NCBI GenBank assembly: GCA_023151185.1 | Contig: JAKLJL010000002.1 | Span: 383,058 to 447,057, forward strand | Length of the DNA: 64,000 nucleotides | Reading direction: 5' to 3' | DNA from: Bacteroidota bacterium | GTDB lineage: Bacteria > Bacteroidota > JABWAT01 | Shown here: positions 16,916 to 25,200 of the stretch, piece by piece | How the letters are laid out: each line of letters opens with the position of its first letter | Numbering within the stretch: the first letter of the stretch is position 1 | Position numbers and translations under genes: made by a program | The notes under the pieces: generated by a model | Seen by the model: the letters and a program-made list of their open reading frames with translations, nothing else | Told to the model about the DNA's origin: nothing | Database searches by the model: none

Positions 16916-19262
16916 TCAGCCGGTTGCCTGGCTTGCCTTTTTTACTATTTCAGGCCTGATCGCCGGGGTTTTCGGCCTGGTTCCTCCCGTAACCTCCCTG
17001 TGGGTTTCTGGTCTCTGTGGTTTTTCTGCCCTTATTTTTCTGTTTTACACCAAACACCTGCATCCCCTTTTACTGCTTTTCAGGTTCTTTCTGATGCTTA
17101 CCGCCTGGGCATTTCTGATGACATTCTGGTATCAGTTCAGGCTGGAACAGTCGTCACTTACCTTGCCCGAATCTTCTGTCAGAATGAAGGGATATTTTAC
17201 CTCAGTAGACAGAAAGCCCGGCTTGTCTGCCAGTTCTGTTTTCCTGGCCGAAAAAATATGGGTAGATTCCGCCTGGGCTGATGCCGGATTCAGAGTACTG
17301 CTTTTCTCAGACTCAGCCATTACACCCTGGCTCCGGGAAGGAATCGGATTTCAGATTGAGGCAACAATCCGGAAGGCGCCGGCACCGGATAATGCCGGTG
17401 AATTTAATTTCCAGGACTATCTGCAGGACAACCACATTGCCGGACTGATTTACACTGAAAACCTCAACTGGATCCTTCCCGATCCTGAAGCATCCGACTG
17501 GCTGGCAGAACAGGCAGGAAAAGTGAGATTCTCTATCGAGAAGAAAATAATCAGCTCTGTCCCCACACTGGATGCCCAGGCCTTTGTTCGTGGGTTGTTA
17601 ACCGGTTACCGGTCCTGGATGCCCGAAGAATCAGTTCAGGCGTATTCTGTAACCGGTACCCTGCATATTTTAAGCGTTAGCGGACTTCATGTTGGGTTCG
17701 TTACTCTGATCTTATTTGCTCCCTGGGTCAGGTTGCGGTACTGGTTTCCCCGGTATGGTGAGGTGTTCCGGGTTGTTTTCACACTTTTAGGTCTGTGTTT
17801 CTACGGGTGGCTGACAGGATGGTCTTCCAGTATGATCCGGGCAGTCATGATGTCAGCGATCGGACTGGTCAGTTTGGTTTATCAGGGAAAACCCGGAAAT
17901 TGGTCTTCCTTGTTTTTAGCCATGATTCTCATGTGCCTTTTTGACCCGGTTCAAATCAGACAACCCGGGTTTTTATTGTCGTTCGGTGCCGTGGGCGGCC
18001 TTCTGATGGCTGACAGGATTCTGCCGGGGACCCGGATCCCCAGAAATTTAAAACCGGTTTTGAATCCGCTTCGGCTGACTTTATTCGCAGTTTTATCCAC
18101 AGCACCGGTAACAGTTTACTACTTTCAGAATCTACCCCTGACCGGGGCACTGGCCAACCTGATCGTTATTCCGGCAACTTCATTTGTGATGATTACCGGG
18201 TTTTTTTCTGTGGCATTGTCGTCACTATTTCCTTTTGCAGCAGAACTTTTTGGAACCTCGGCGGCATTCTCGGTGATGCTGATGCAGACCCTTACTCAGT
18301 GGTTTGCCGGCCTGCCGTTCAGCGGGGTCACGGTTTCCTTTCAGAATGATGCTGTCACTGCAATCGGTTGGGTGACGGGTGTTTCCCTGATTTTATATGG
18401 TGTTTTTCAGCGAAAAGTCTTTCTGCTTTCCGGATTGTTGATTTTGCCTCCGGTTTTGGTTTTTACTGCCGGGAAAAGTTCTGAAGCCAGGGTTTCGTTT
18501 CTCTCCTGCGGCCAGGGTGACCTGATGATGATCCTGACTTCAGAAAACCAATTGATTATGGTGGATGCAGGCCCGGTATCAAAAGAAAAAAGGCGGGTTT
18601 CAGATCTGATCCGGAACCGGATGAAATACTGGGGCAAAGACCAGATTGATCTGGTCTTGATTACCCATCCCCATCTGGATCATTACGGGGGGTTGATGAC
18701 TGGAAATGCTGTTTTACCGGTTAAGAAGATCTTGTTTGGCGACACAACCCATGCTTCAGGAATGTTCCACTCTGTTATCAGGAAGTATCGGAATTCTGGA
18801 ACTGAGTTGGGTATGGCCAATCCGAAACAGGTTTTGTCTTTGGGTCATGAGGAAAAGTTGTACCTGTTTGATCCGGTCAATTCAACCACAAGCATGAACG
18901 AAAAAAGTTTCCTGATCCGGTATCAGTTTGGCGATTTTTCGGTTCTGTCAGCCGGTGATCTTGAAGCCCCGGTTGAAAAAGTTCTGGTCGGTCAGATTCC
19001 AAAAGAATGGTTTTCCTGTTCAGTTGCCAAAGTTTCCCACCATGGCAGTAAAACGTCATCTTCAGAACCCTGGATGGAAGCGGTAACAGCAGAATGGGCA
19101 GTTATTTCGTCTGGCCGGAAAAATAAATACCATCTGCCTGTGAAGGAAATCAGAGACAGGTGGGTGAAAGACGGAAGCAAGGTTTTGGACACACAGGAAA
19201 CAGGAGAAATCGAGATTCTGACAAACGGAAGCAGCTTCAGGGTGAGAAAAAGAAACGGGTGA
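16890..19262 (+). CDS. comEC: ComEC/Rec2 DNA-uptake channel with metallo-beta-lactamase domain
   Basis: This 790-residue polytopic membrane protein moves single-stranded DNA across the inner membrane during natural transformation. It has the N-terminal ComEC domain after two or three membrane helices, the competence domain with about seven more segments (TLHILSVSGLHVGFV near residues 250-265, typical) and a C-terminal periplasmic MBL domain with CGQGDLMMI, the metal motif THPHLDHYG and VSHHGSKTS. All three are intact, so the nuclease/MBL part looks active. It overlaps the preceding gene by 26 bp. No other competence gene is in the window. Confidence 0.93.
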   Translation: MTPKANPFNQPVAWLAFFTISGLIAGVFGLVPPVTSLWVSGLCGFSALIFLFYTKHLHPLLLLFRFFLMLTAWAFLMTFWYQFRLEQSSLTLPESSVRMKGYFTSVDRKPGLSASSVFLAEKIWVDSAWADAGFRVLLFSDSAITPWLREGIGFQIEATIRKAPAPDNAGEFNFQDYLQDNHIAGLIYTENLNWILPDPEASDWLAEQAGKVRFSIEKKIISSVPTLDAQAFVRGLLTGYRSWMPEESVQAYSVTGTLHILSVSGLHVGFVTLILFAPWVRLRYWFPRYGEVFRVVFTLLGLCFYGWLTGWSSSMIRAVMMSAIGLVSLVYQGKPGNWSSLFLAMILMCLFDPVQIRQPGFLLSFGAVGGLLMADRILPGTRIPRNLKPVLNPLRLTLFAVLSTAPVTVYYFQNLPLTGALANLIVIPATSFVMITGFFSVALSSLFPFAAELFGTSAAFSVMLMQTLTQWFAGLPFSGVTVSFQNDAVTAIGWVTGVSLILYGVFQRKVFLLSGLLILPPVLVFTAGKSSEARVSFLSCGQGDLMMILTSENQLIMVDAGPVSKEKRRVSDLIRNRMKYWGKDQIDLVLITHPHLDHYGGLMTGNAVLPVKKILFGDTTHASGMFHSVIRKYRNSGTELGMANPKQVLSLGHEEKLYLFDPVNSTTSMNEKSFLIRYQFGDFSVLSAGDLEAPVEKVLVGQIPKEWFSCSVAKVSHHGSKTSSSEPWMEAVTAEWAVISSGRKNKYHLPVKEIRDRWVKDGSKVLDTQETGEIEILTNGSSFRVRKRNG

Positions 19263-19274
19263 AAAGAAAAAAAG

Positions 19275-19348
19275 TCGGGGCGACAAGATTTGAACTTGCG
19301 ACCTCACCCACCCCAAGGGTACGCGCTACCAGGCTGCGCTACGCCCCG
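19275..19348 (-). tRNA. tRNA-Pro (GGG)
   Basis: The minus strand folds into a 74-nt cloverleaf. The 7-bp acceptor stem CGGGGCG/CGCCCCG is perfect. The D-arm contains GCGCAGCCTGGTAGCGC, the anticodon stem TACCC/GGGTG encloses loop TTGGGGT (anticodon GGG), and the T-arm GCAAG-TTCAAAT-CTTGT completes it. The discriminator is A and CCA is not encoded. The downstream bases are T-rich (read on the minus strand), serving as terminator. Confidence 0.95.
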
Positions 19349-19363
19349 AACTTTTTGGAACTG

Positions 19364-19394
19364 CAAAGGTAAGAAATGAATGAGGCCGAATCAA
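19364..19394 (-). promoter_or_regulatory. Promoter TTGATT-N17-TACCTTTG for tRNA-Pro
   Basis: On the minus strand TTGATT (19394-19389) and TACCTTTG (19371-19364, exact TAnnTTTG) are 17 bp apart, placing the start about 10 nt before the tRNA 5' end. The promoter falls in the gap just after the MBL-protein stop codon. Confidence 0.6.
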
Positions 19395-19400
19395 GACCTG

Positions 19401-20780
19401 TCAGAGGTGGTCGCCAAATTTTGCCTGCCTGACAATGTTCGACTCAATTGGGGCACCTGCATGATAACCGTAAATCAGGGTTGATTCTGGCAAGTGTGTT
19501 GCCAGTTCTTCAACATCAGAAAGGGTTGTATGGACCGGATCTCCGCTTACTGTGGTGTCGTGTAATACTACCTGACAGTCACTGAACCAGGTTGGGTGAA
19601 GTTTTTCGTAGTCTGATTTACTGACATCGCCGGTTTTCAGGCGGGAATCTAAGATAGATTTTTTATAAAGAATATCCCCGCTGATACCAACTTTCTTCCC
19701 GTTGAAACTGACTTTGAATCCCAAGGTATGGACGGGGTGGTAGTTGATCCGGGTTTCAAATGCGGCACCGTGATAATTTTTAAATTCAGGTGAGGTAATG
19801 GATTTAAAATCAACATACTCACTGATTGATCCGAAATTCGGATTGAAAATGGTCTTCAGTTGGTCGAAAACTTCAGGAACAGAAATCAGGTTTAACTTTT
19901 TATTCTGATTGATTTTCCGTTTCAGAATACTGCTGAACCCTTCAATATGATCCTCATGGACGTGAGAGATAATAAAGTCCTGAACCTGGTCCAGATGAAT
20001 CCCAAGCTGAATTCCCTTCTCAAAAGCTCTTGCCGGCGGATCAATCCAGACCAGACGGTTATTCCAGCTCAATAAAAAATTGGATGTAACACCCGGGCGG
20101 GTCCCGATACTGGCTCCAGCAACTATCAGTTCAAGCTCATCCTGCCGGCCTGTAAATAACCGGGCAGACTTTAATTTTTCATCCACAAAAGACGAGGCCT
20201 TGCCGTTCAGAATGATGTTTGGGAAAAGTTCTGAGTCAAATACAAGCTTTTTTCTGTCGTAAACGACCAGATGGTTATCATTCACATACTGGAATTTGAC
20301 AGTTCCAACCGTCATTTCCTGCTGAATCGGAACCCATTCGAAAACGTCATCCACCCAACGTTTTGCAACAAACCTTGACCGTTCGGTACCCAATTCATCA
20401 TTGACATAATTCCCGTTCATGGGAATCTCAAGGCGGGCATAAATCTTTTTGAGGTTTTCCTCACTGCTGATAAACTTAATCCGGTTCGGATTCATGAAAT
20501 CCATAAACCGCGAAACCCAAAGTTCAAATTCAAAACCGGTGTAAGAATCACCCAGTTCATTCGTCCTGGGAGAGGAGGCAAAGATTGCAACAGGTAGCTT
20601 TTTGAAAACCGGAAAATAGGTTTTGAAAAGTTCAGGGACAGTATTAATCTGAACCAGTCCAATAGAAGTTTCGATCAGATAGGCCGAAAGGTAACCCTGT
20701 TCATCGCCAATCCGGTGAACACCGTTACCGGTCGAATAAACACCTTCCGCTACTTTTTTAAAAGAATCAATTACTTCCAC
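19401..20780 (-). CDS. Two-module metallo-beta-lactamase-fold protein, unknown function
   Basis: The 459-residue protein has a C-terminal MBL-fold hydrolase with HVHEDH at 273-278, further ligands His348/His351, Asp369 (SGDILY), His407 (VLHDTT) and His440 (YGYHAG). The first ~210 residues resemble an MBL-type beta-sandwich (LVQINTVPEL, then a decorated middle) but lack the HxHxDH motif, suggesting a degenerate duplicated domain. The C-terminal arrangement is like phosphodiesterase/RNase Z-type MBL enzymes. No signal peptide, so it acts in the cytoplasm. It lies upstream of tRNA-Pro on the same strand. Substrate unknown; cyclic-nucleotide or RNA phosphodiester is a guess. Confidence 0.78.
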   Translation of the reverse strand: MEVIDSFKKVAEGVYSTGNGVHRIGDEQGYLSAYLIETSIGLVQINTVPELFKTYFPVFKKLPVAIFASSPRTNELGDSYTGFEFELWVSRFMDFMNPNRIKFISSEENLKKIYARLEIPMNGNYVNDELGTERSRFVAKRWVDDVFEWVPIQQEMTVGTVKFQYVNDNHLVVYDRKKLVFDSELFPNIILNGKASSFVDEKLKSARLFTGRQDELELIVAGASIGTRPGVTSNFLLSWNNRLVWIDPPARAFEKGIQLGIHLDQVQDFIISHVHEDHIEGFSSILKRKINQNKKLNLISVPEVFDQLKTIFNPNFGSISEYVDFKSITSPEFKNYHGAAFETRINYHPVHTLGFKVSFNGKKVGISGDILYKKSILDSRLKTGDVSKSDYEKLHPTWFSDCQVVLHDTTVSGDPVHTTLSDVEELATHLPESTLIYGYHAGAPIESNIVRQAKFGDHL

Positions 20781-21025
20781 AAAATGTCCCCTGGCCCAAT
20801 GCCTGTCAGGTTATTGGTAATTAAGTACTTAGAAAGATACTATGAAATCTTGTGCTTTTTTGTTAATTAAATCACAAATTTTCAGAAAAATATGGTTATG
20901 GAAGGTATTTTAATTCAAAATCCTTCTCATCTGTTCCCATAAACTTAATTAGAAATTTATTAGTAAGCAAGAACCGTAGACCTTAAAACTTGGTTTTTTT
21001 CGTATACTTTTCACACAAAATTTCT

Positions 21026-22747
21026 TCATGCTTTCATTCTCTCCCCTTTTTCTTCGTGTATAAAGATCCAGGCTGCTACTTTTCCCAGATGAATTTTGGT
21101 CTGGTCCTGATCATGGAACCAGTAGTCCCGGTTCCGGGTAATCCGGCTGCTGGTATCCTCCCGATTTAATCCCGAGATCTCGTCCAGTATCAGGTTAACT
21201 CTGGTTTTCCAGCGGGCCATATTCGACACCCTCAGATCAACCCACCCGTCCCTGGCCCAAAGTTCTGCTGATTCTGCTGAAAAGGTGAAAGGGTGAGTTC
21301 CGGATGGGATTTTGACCACCGATCCCCTGAGCAATTCTTTTCCGTTTGGCATGAGAACTGGTATCCCAATTGATAAAATCCGGGATCTGACTTCCCCGTT
21401 CCCGGTGAGCCAACGAGTCACTTTTTCGGAAAGCTCTGCCGGCGACGTTTTTGCAATTGCCTGAAAACTGCCGAAATTTTTTTCCAGCAGATAAAATTCA
21501 TACAGCAATTTTGAAAGTTTCGGTGGGCCCAGAATTTCAAAGGCAACCGAATCAACCCCGTGTTCCTTTTCAAGCTTCCTCAGAGTATCAAGTGCCCGTT
21601 TCCGGAGATAGCCCGCACGGTAAGTAGGACCCATGGTGGCGTTGTCGAGTGCATTTACAATGTCGCTGCCGGTGTTTCTACCTTTGATTTCCCAGATGAT
21701 GGTTTGGGCAATTTCCTCGGGAGTGATGAACTCCATCTGTCCTTCATCAGTTAATGCTTCGAACTCGCCAAGCGAAAACATTCCGTTCTCTCCGGTATCA
21801 ATATACGGGGCTTCAAGGAGCACCGGTTTTCCGTTTCTTGTTTTAGTCAGAATCCGGCTGTCGTTTGTAATTTTTGGCTGATGGACACCTTCTACAGGAA
21901 ACCCGTGGCCGGGCAGGCAATCTTCAAGTACCACCTGCCTGCCTCTTACCTTCACCGGGCCGAAGCCGATCTTTTTCCAGGCAATTGCAGCCGTTGGCTT
22001 AACTTCCTTAATAATGGCTGAACCTGGTGTTCTTGCCATCAAAAACAGCAGCAGACTGTGTGCACCTGCCATGGCCGACTTTGCAAGAAGCATTCTGGAA
22101 GGCTTATCCTCTGAATGGGTATACGGGATATTCAGTCCCATTCCGCCCGTACCGGATGTGCCAACCTTTATATACAGTGAGCTGCCGGAGTCCTTCAAAC
22201 CGGACTGGAGAATCTGAACGTGGCGGATCAGTTGGGGAATATACAGGGATCCAAGTAATTGCTCCACTGAGTCCCCGGCGGCTTCTCCGTCCGGGGAATG
22301 CAAGATTTCCTGAAAAACTCCCGAAGCAACCGAAAAAATATCCTGATAGGCAACCGCTGTTGCTGTGTTAATGCAATCAATCAAAACATCCGGCCGAAAG
22401 GCAGTCAGCATCCTATAAAGGGAACTTGCTGTCAGAATTTCCTGTGAAAGCGGATCCAGAATATCTTTAATAAAAAGCCGTCTCCGTTCTGTGTGATTAA
22501 AGAGTTCCGGTCTTGAAAACTCTTTAAATTCTGACCGAACAAACAGGTTACCGCTGAATCCCTGAAATTGAACTTTGGTTTCGGGATATTCGGTTTTAAG
22601 CTGATCAATAAATTCCTGGATTTCTGAATCTGCCAGCGATGTGATCATTAATTCAGAAATTCCCTCTTCGATCAGAAGCCGGCAGGCAGCTCTTCCAACC
22701 AGTCCTGCGCCGCCAAGAACGGCTGCCCGTTTACCTTTAATTTCCAT
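21026..22747 (-). CDS. Rossmann-fold NAD(P)-binding dehydrogenase-like protein
   Basis: The 573-residue protein begins with a dinucleotide-binding motif, VLGGAGLVGRAAC (residues about 10-22), and continues with a region (VLIDCINTATAVAYQ) resembling short-chain or saccharopine-dehydrogenase-like proteins. The second half (from about residue 240) is unfamiliar and contains a helical segment around DTLRKLEKEHGVDS. GGAGGTTTT precedes ATG 22747. No neighbour suggests a pathway. Family assignment to the SDR/saccharopine-reductase-like superfamily is moderate; substrate unknown. Confidence 0.7.
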   Translation of the reverse strand: MEIKGKRAAVLGGAGLVGRAACRLLIEEGISELMITSLADSEIQEFIDQLKTEYPETKVQFQGFSGNLFVRSEFKEFSRPELFNHTERRRLFIKDILDPLSQEILTASSLYRMLTAFRPDVLIDCINTATAVAYQDIFSVASGVFQEILHSPDGEAAGDSVEQLLGSLYIPQLIRHVQILQSGLKDSGSSLYIKVGTSGTGGMGLNIPYTHSEDKPSRMLLAKSAMAGAHSLLLFLMARTPGSAIIKEVKPTAAIAWKKIGFGPVKVRGRQVVLEDCLPGHGFPVEGVHQPKITNDSRILTKTRNGKPVLLEAPYIDTGENGMFSLGEFEALTDEGQMEFITPEEIAQTIIWEIKGRNTGSDIVNALDNATMGPTYRAGYLRKRALDTLRKLEKEHGVDSVAFEILGPPKLSKLLYEFYLLEKNFGSFQAIAKTSPAELSEKVTRWLTGNGEVRSRILSIGIPVLMPNGKELLRGSVVKIPSGTHPFTFSAESAELWARDGWVDLRVSNMARWKTRVNLILDEISGLNREDTSSRITRNRDYWFHDQDQTKIHLGKVAAWIFIHEEKGERMKA

Positions 22748-22855
22748 AAAACCTCCGGGTGAGTTTAGTCCCTGCCATCAGCAGACATCCGGCAAATTAC
22801 AGATAATGCAATCCTTTTTTAATTATAAAGGGGTTAGAAACAGGCAGACGGAGGG

Positions 22856-22990
22856 TCAGAAAGCTGAGGTGTTCACAGAAGGTGCCACGGTAGTGCTTAC
22901 ACCGGCTGAACTGATGAACAGCGCCAGTAAAAGCAGCCCAACGATAATCAGGAAAGAAAATAAAGTAGGCGAGAGAATTTTCTTAAGCAT
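22856..22990 (-). CDS. Small single-span membrane protein (44 residues)
   Basis: A short frame on the minus strand begins at ATG 22990 with AGGTG 5 nt upstream and ends at TGA 22856. It encodes MLKKILSPTLF, then a ~20-residue hydrophobic stretch (FLIIVGLLLLALFI) and a small, Ser/Thr/Val-rich tail. A longer start at 23011 lacks a ribosome site. The positively charged N-terminus before the helix fits an inner-membrane protein. It fills an otherwise empty 416-bp gap. No homologue is recognised. Confidence 0.5.
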   Translation of the reverse strand: MLKKILSPTLFSFLIIVGLLLLALFISSAGVSTTVAPSVNTSAF

Positions 22991-23163
22991 TTTAGCACCT
23001 GAGGTTTTCATTGCAAAATTACGGATGGTATGGGATAAAACAGTTGCTGACCATCACAAGATCAGAAGTGCGAGGATTAAAAGGAGTTAAACCCCTTTTG
23101 TTTGAATTCGGCTTTTACCTTTCTGCAGGTTGATTTACCGGCTGTTTTTTCTGAATTTCCGCT
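22991..23163. other. Intergenic stretch before 23164 gene
   Basis: The 416-bp gap between the Rossmann-protein gene and the next plus-strand gene (22748-23163) holds the small membrane-protein frame and, to its right, about 170 bp without a gene. A near-perfect hairpin-like AAAAGGAG ... CCCCTTTT near 23080-23100 could end or attenuate a transcript. No ribosome site is obvious before 23164. Confidence 0.4.
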
Positions 23164-23901
23164 ATGAACAAACACTATTCTTTGGCTTTTGGGTTGTTTT
23201 TCTTAGTGGCTCAAAGCCTGTTTGCCCAGGATCAGGATACAAAATCGTCCAGAACCCGGTTCTTGACCGAACCTGTACCCGATTACATGGACAGTGCACT
23301 TGTCAGGGAAGAAAAGCGGAACAGTGTGACCCGGCGGGAAATGGTTCTTTCAGGATTCAGGAGTTTGGCTGGTGGCGTCCGGGTGGGGCAGTCCTTTTTT
23401 TCTAACCAGCCAACCCAGATCATCGGGCAGCGGTATGAGGGTGAAATCACGGACTCCGCAGGAACTGTCCGGTTGATTTTTGACTCTTATGATCTGGATA
23501 GTGAACAGAATACACTTTCAACCATCAGCCTCATTGCTGCGGGATATGGACTTCATCTCAGAAGCCCTTCCCGGCGGTCGGTTTACGGACTCAGACTGAA
23601 TGGTGGGCTGATATCCGGAAATCAGAATGTTTCTTATTCAGGAAACCTGGCATTTGGAACCGACTTCTACTTCCGGACCTACCCCAGAACCCGTTACTTC
23701 AGCGCATTGTTTGCAGAGTTTGGTTTGTTAACGTCCCGCAACCAGCTTTTTCTGGATGGAATGGCCGGTTATTCGATCTATCTGGGGAATTATGTTCTGT
23801 GCAGCTTTGTTTTCAGGCAGGTTAGAACCGCCGAAAAAGTGACCTCAGGCAGCCTGGGAGTCATGGTCGGACTTTTTATTCCTGAATTTGAAATCCGGTA
23901 A
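23164..23901 (+). CDS. Putative outer-membrane beta-barrel protein
   Basis: The 245-residue product has a signal peptide with cleavage near AQSLFAQ-DQD (about residue 21) and then alternating hydrophobic strands (VRLIFDSYDL, SLIAAGYGLHLRS, YGLRLNGGLI, VLCSFVFRQV) ending VGLFIPEFEIR. The pattern is that of a small porin-like or OmpA-like barrel. There is little Shine-Dalgarno before ATG 23164. It is followed 8 nt later by the next gene and probably shares its mRNA. I do not recognise the family. Confidence 0.65.
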   Translation: MNKHYSLAFGLFFLVAQSLFAQDQDTKSSRTRFLTEPVPDYMDSALVREEKRNSVTRREMVLSGFRSLAGGVRVGQSFFSNQPTQIIGQRYEGEITDSAGTVRLIFDSYDLDSEQNTLSTISLIAAGYGLHLRSPSRRSVYGLRLNGGLISGNQNVSYSGNLAFGTDFYFRTYPRTRYFSALFAEFGLLTSRNQLFLDGMAGYSIYLGNYVLCSFVFRQVRTAEKVTSGSLGVMVGLFIPEFEIR

Positions 23902-23909
23902 GCCTACCT

Positions 23910-24572
23910 ATGACCTTTCTGTTTCTAAGTGACCTATACCTGACCGACCACCGGCTTCTTGAAGCATTCGGGAAAAATTTAAAATCGTCCGGAATTGAAG
24001 CTGTTATTCTTCCGGATGGAAGAAAATTCGCACAGGAACAATCCGGAATTGCCCTGACAGGAACCGGAGGTCTTATCCCTGAGGCTGCTCACCTTCACTT
24101 TATTCAGGAACTCACCTCGGGTATTTATAAATCCCTTGTTTCTTTTCTGAGTGAAGGGATGGTTCCATCCGTTTTTTTTCAGGGTCACCAGCGAAAGTTT
24201 ATCTCCTTTTCAAATAATAAAATCACCTTTTCAGCCGAAAAACTCCGGGGCTTCATGGCACCCGGGCTTCAGGTCATTCTTCTCTCTTCTGCCTGGACGG
24301 AATCTGGACCAGTTTACCTGAGTCCTTACAGAGTGGTTTCTGAGGTTCGCACCCCTGCAGATTCAGTAATTTTTTTAACTGAAATCCTGCCGCCGTATGG
24401 CATTTTTTCCTTCGAGGAACTCAGGATGTGGTCCGAAACAGATTCTGCCGGATCACGGGAGTATTCCTGGCTCGGGGAATGGAATAAGGAGATCCCTGTA
24501 TCGGTCCTGAATCTCGCCGGTCTGGCCGGATTCAGTTCAGGTAAACACCAGATTATCACGGCGAAAGGTTAG
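23910..24572 (+). CDS. Unknown protein, possible amino-acid-kinase-like fold
   Basis: The 220-residue protein begins FLFLSDLYLTD and contains GTGGLIPEAAHLHFIQELTS followed by IYKSLVSFLSEGMVPSVFFQGHQ, a pattern loosely like the N-acetylglutamate-kinase/amino-acid-kinase fold (sG.inkslv..l...g..av.l.G). Its middle (FMAPGLQVILLSSAW) and tail are not convincing, so this is a weak structural hint only. It lacks a signal peptide despite following an outer-membrane protein. Short GC spacing to the upstream gene suggests co-transcription; a terminator hairpin follows. Function unknown. Confidence 0.6.
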   Translation: MTFLFLSDLYLTDHRLLEAFGKNLKSSGIEAVILPDGRKFAQEQSGIALTGTGGLIPEAAHLHFIQELTSGIYKSLVSFLSEGMVPSVFFQGHQRKFISFSNNKITFSAEKLRGFMAPGLQVILLSSAWTESGPVYLSPYRVVSEVRTPADSVIFLTEILPPYGIFSFEELRMWSETDSAGSREYSWLGEWNKEIPVSVLNLAGLAGFSSGKHQIITAKG

Positions 24573-24607
24573 AAACGGCCATAATTGATTAAAACTGGCG
24601 TTTTTTT
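24573..24607 (+). terminator. Terminator with bulged stem and 7-T run
   Basis: AAACGGCCA and TGGCGTTT (with one bulged G) form a stem followed by seven T residues, just after the unknown gene ending at 24572. Confidence 0.55.
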
Positions 24608-24629
24608 CATTTCCGGAATCGGGATTAAC

Positions 24630-24658
24630 TTGACATGAAAATTGAATCTTCGTAATAT
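24630..24658 (+). promoter_or_regulatory. Strong promoter TTGACA-N17-TAATAT for histone H1-like gene
   Basis: TTGACA at 24630-24635 is a perfect -35; TAATAT at 24653-24658 is 17 bp away. The ATG of the histone-like gene follows 63 bp later, with AGGAGA at 24709-24714 as ribosome site. A consensus -35 fits a highly expressed DNA-binding protein. Confidence 0.7.
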
Positions 24659-24721
24659 GCGCCTTCGTTAGCAATCAAATGCAATCTGATTCACTTGAAA
24701 CAACACTAGGAGACCAATCAA

Positions 24722-24943
24722 ATGGCAAAAAATCGTTACGCTGATGTTCAGGCTTTACTCGAAGGCGCACAAAAAGACTTTACAGCCTTTTATGATAAAG
24801 GAAATAAAGCAGCCGGTACCCGCGTCCGGAAAGCAATGGCTGACCTGAAAGCCCTGTCACAAGACATCCGTAAAGAAGTTCAGGATATGAAAAACGCCGA
24901 AGCAGAAAAAGCTGCAAAAGCTGCTGCCAAGGGTAAAAAATAA
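24722..24943 (+). CDS. Histone H1-like DNA-binding protein (Hc1 family)
   Basis: The 73-residue protein matches the bacterial histone-H1-like (Hc1) family: FTAFYDKGNKAAGTRVRKAM, then DLKALSQDIRKEVQDM, ending in a Lys/Ala tail (AEKAAKAAAKGKK). It likely binds and compacts DNA without sequence specificity. AGGAGACC lies just before ATG 24722. It has its own near-consensus promoter and terminator, so it forms a single-gene unit. The family is found in Bacteroidota and chlamydiae; eukaryotic-like chromatin is not implied. The mature role, nucleoid structure or DNA protection, is inferred. Confidence 0.85.
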   Translation: MAKNRYADVQALLEGAQKDFTAFYDKGNKAAGTRVRKAMADLKALSQDIRKEVQDMKNAEAEKAAKAAAKGKK

Positions 24944-24958
24944 TCCGATTCGCATGAC

Positions 24959-25002
24959 ATCCGCCCGGAAAGAAGTCAGTTTCAGCCGGGCGGATTGCTT
25001 TT
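24959..25002 (+). terminator. Terminator of the histone H1-like gene
   Basis: A perfect 10-bp stem ATCCGCCCGG (24959-24968) / CCGGGCGGAT (24986-24995) with a 17-nt loop, followed by TGCTTTT, lies 16 nt past the stop. Confidence 0.8.
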
Positions 25003-25043
25003 CTTCCCCATCCAAAAAAATCTTTCTCTTCCCCATTCCAACC

Positions 25044-25074
25044 TTGACAATTCTCCTTAATCGTTGTAATTTTG
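25044..25074 (+). promoter_or_regulatory. Strong promoter TTGACA-N17-TAATTTTG for tRNA-Gln/prs
   Basis: Perfect -35 TTGACA (25044-25049), 17-bp spacer, TAATTTTG (25067-25074, exact TAnnTTTG). Transcription would begin about 10 nt before the tRNA 5' end at 25091. Confidence 0.75.
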
Positions 25075-25090
25075 TCGCTCTCAAAAATAC

Positions 25091-25162
25091 TGGGGCGTCG
25101 CCAAGCGGTAAGGCATCGGCCTTTGGAGCCGACATTCGTAGGTTCGAATCCTGCCGCCCCAG
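25091..25162 (+). tRNA. tRNA-Gln (TTG)
   Basis: The 72-nt sequence folds into a cloverleaf closely like Escherichia coli tRNA-Gln: acceptor TGGGGCG/CGCCCCA, D-arm GCCAAGCGGTAAGGC, anticodon stem TCGGC/GCCGA around loop CTTTGGA (anticodon TTG), T-loop TTCGAAT. The discriminator is G and no CCA is encoded. It is followed 38 nt later by prs and probably shares its transcript. Confidence 0.97.
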
Positions 25163-25200
25163 CTTAACTCCCTTGTCTGCGGAAATCACATATAACCGGT

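Noticed and set aside
20845-20885. TTGTG ... CACAA in an AT-rich gap as a CRP-type site
   Set aside because: The half-sites are spaced much too far apart for a CRP dimer.
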